Shown here piece after piece: positions 62,508-64,000 of a stretch of DNA of 64,000 nucleotides. The stretch spans positions 732,881-796,880 of the forward strand of contig CAUYUJ010014349.1 of assembly GCA_963575745.1 (NCBI GenBank), in the 5' to 3' direction. The position numbers and the translations under genes are program-made. Numbering within the stretch: position 1 is the first letter of the stretch; the number at the start of each line of letters is the position of its first letter. Under the pieces are notes generated by a model. It had not been told where the DNA came from and did no database searches. It was given only the letters and a program-made list of their open reading frames with translations. Source of the DNA: Prorocentrum cordatum (lineage: Eukaryota; Sar; Dinophyceae; Prorocentrales; Prorocentraceae).

Positions 62508-63600
62508 ATATATATATTCCTCTTCCTATATTTTTATAAGCCCGAGCTGGGGGAAAACCCGTCCCCCCCCCCCCCCCCAAAACCGGACTCCCGGGATCTG
62601 GGGCTTTGGAACCCTCCGGACGGGCCTCGAAGCGGCCCCCCGGGCCTTGCAGGGCGTTTTGACAAGCCTTCGCAGCACACCTGGGGCGATCAGGGGGGTC
62701 ATCGGAGACGTCCCAGAGACCCCCAAGACAGCACAAGAGCGCTCCAAGAGTGACCGACGTGACCTCAAGATGGCCCAAGAGGCCTCCAGGACGGCCCCAA
62801 AAAGGCCTCCAAGCGCACTCCGAAGAAGGCCCCAAGAGGCAAAACTCATTAATTTTGTATGGGTTTTTGGTGAATGTTGGGTTCTCCTCTTTTCGGCTTC
62901 CCGACGCTCCAAGACAGCGGTCTTCTGGGTGTCCGAAGCCGCCTGGGAGGCTCCAAAATCGCCCCACAAACATCCGAAAGGGCTTCCAGGCAGTCCAAGG
63001 GAGCCCCAAAACGGCACAACACGGGTCCAAGATGGCCCTCAGAGAGCCCCATGGCGGCCCAAGATGGCCCCAAGACACCCTCCGAAGCATTCCAAATCGT
63101 GACCCAGTCGTTCAGGGAGACCGCGGTTGGAGGCAGGGTAGCCCGAGGAAGCCCCCAGAGGCCCCCAGAATACAACCAGGAGGCCTCCTGAAAGCATTAA
63201 GAAAGCCTGAAACAACTTTTGTGAGGCCCCCAGAGGCTCTCCAAGGAGGAGCCTCCGCAATAAAGAGCTGAGGAGGATGGGGAGAATGCGCAGGGTATGG
63301 CGAACATGCGGAAAAAGAAGCATGGAGGAAGGATAACGAATCACATTGTTATAGCGGCGATGCCAGAAAAAGGCAACAAGGAGTTATCGCTAAATTGTCG
63401 ACTTGACCTTCCTGCAATTCCGCCTGCATACCACACTTCAAGGACCAAGGTGCATGGCGCGAAGCGCCACTGCAGTCTTGTATGTATATATATATAAACA
63501 AAAAACATGTTTAGAACGTGTCTCAAACATTTTAAACACATTATTTAATTCAATGGTCGGATTGTTAGGGTGTCCATTGTGATGGCATCCGCAAACCCGC
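62385..63600. repeat. Diverged copy of the 49.2 kb repeat, split by a 1 kb insert
   Basis: 62385-62470 (GATCAATGGAGAGGAAGC, ATGTTGCCAAATAATTCCCA) matches 49200-49270. 63510-63600 (TTCAATGGTCGGATTGTTAG, GGTGTCCATTG) matches 49335-49380. In between lies (TA)n at 62472-62520, a GGGCCNTCTTGG-type block (62570-63260, inverted) and a second short TA run at 63480. Confidence 0.75.
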
Positions 63601-63614
63601 GACAGAGGTTTTTC

Positions 63615-63720
63615 ATAGTTTTCGGCCTCTCGGGGCCTTGTCTGGGCCTCGGGACCGTCGCAAAACGACTCGGGGGGATGGTAAGCCGGTCCCAGGAAAG
63701 TGGTCGAGGGGTCGGGGGCC
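63615..63720 (-). repeat. GAGTCGTTTC-type dispersed repeat, inverted copy
   Basis: CAAAACGACTCGGGG and CGGTCCCAGGAAAGTGGTCG are reverse complements of the words at 61165-61285. The final 63730-64000 shows nothing else supportable. Confidence 0.65.
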
Positions 63721-64000
63721 CGTGTCTCGAAAAGATCGGGGCGCCAGATGTCCGGGAGTCGGGTCCACATGACGCGGCCGGCCTGGGCGAGAGTTGGATA
63801 CAGGATACACACGTGGCCTGACGTATCGACGGCCCACCACGCCACCGTGCTCGGGCCGTGCATCCGGGCCCCTTCGCGGCCTTTTGCTGGATTTGTGTGG
63901 GACCTCCTGGGAGCCCTCCCCCTCGTACTCTCATGGGAAGTGATCGCAGTCCTGGTTTCTTCAGCCAGGCTCCCCGACTCGGGGCGGGCCTGGCCCCCGC

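Noticed and set aside
62506-63090. Trp/Gly/Leu-rich minus-strand frame as a gene
   Set aside because: Belongs to the GGGCCNTCTTGG repeat family that gives similar frames at 19640 and 46317.
1-64000. tRNA, rRNA, spliceosomal RNA or splice-leader RNA genes
   Set aside because: No cloverleaf, rRNA core word or intact leader followed by a GT donor was found by eye; a covariance-model search would be needed to exclude small RNAs.

Overview
The window looks like nuclear DNA of a core dinoflagellate; a GC-rich free-living genus such as Prorocentrum would fit, but the species cannot be read from the sequence. Four things support this. Relics of the dinoflagellate trans-splicing leader (ending CCATTTTGGCTCAAG) lie at about 14226, 21987, 28235 and 29189. 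Introns are pyrimidine-rich, end in AG before a G, and some seem to start with GA or GC instead of GT. Retroelement and protein families are of dinoflagellate type. Simple-sequence DNA is very abundant. No tRNA, rRNA, CRISPR array, operon or bacterial-type gene was seen.

Layout. 0-19 kb is the gene-bearing part, all on the + strand: a methyltransferase-like multi-exon gene (352-2054), a Q-rich protein (3261-4131), a small acidic protein (4852-5371), a long unrecognised multi-exon gene (6978-12672), a second multi-exon gene ending in Trp-rich and Lys-Arg-Pro repeats (13056-15918), a short three-exon gene (17042-17718) and a small coiled-coil ORF (18381-18671). 19-23 kb is repeats plus a decayed membrane-protein retrocopy behind splice-leader relics. 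23.8-25.5 kb is a clear Mei2-type RNA-binding protein with two tandem RRMs. 27-31 kb holds a possible minus-strand gene and a splice-leader-tagged, intronless retrogene unit followed by a decayed second unit. 31-40 kb is almost entirely interspersed repeats, MITE-like elements and microsatellites. 40.4-46.1 kb is a non-LTR retrotransposon (coiled coil, endonuclease, reverse transcriptase) broken by a 2.1 kb insertion with a 12-bp target-site duplication. 46-52.9 kb is repeats, including an 842+ bp block duplicated in tandem at a 1,128-bp offset. 52.9-55.3 kb is a second, minus-strand retroelement remnant (RT C-terminal half plus RNase H). 56.7-59.7 kb is a satellite-filled element with terminal inverted repeats. 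59.7-64 kb is more repeats.

The main message is a dense population of small inverted-repeat elements in one locus. At least five families recur within 64 kb. One unrelated element forms an entire intron (14619-14802): its inverted repeats lie just inside both splice sites and its AGAAGG duplication spans both of them, which is the structure expected of an introner. Exon joins were worked out by hand from splice motifs and reading phase, so they are proposals; the retroelement, Mei2 and repeat calls are firmer.
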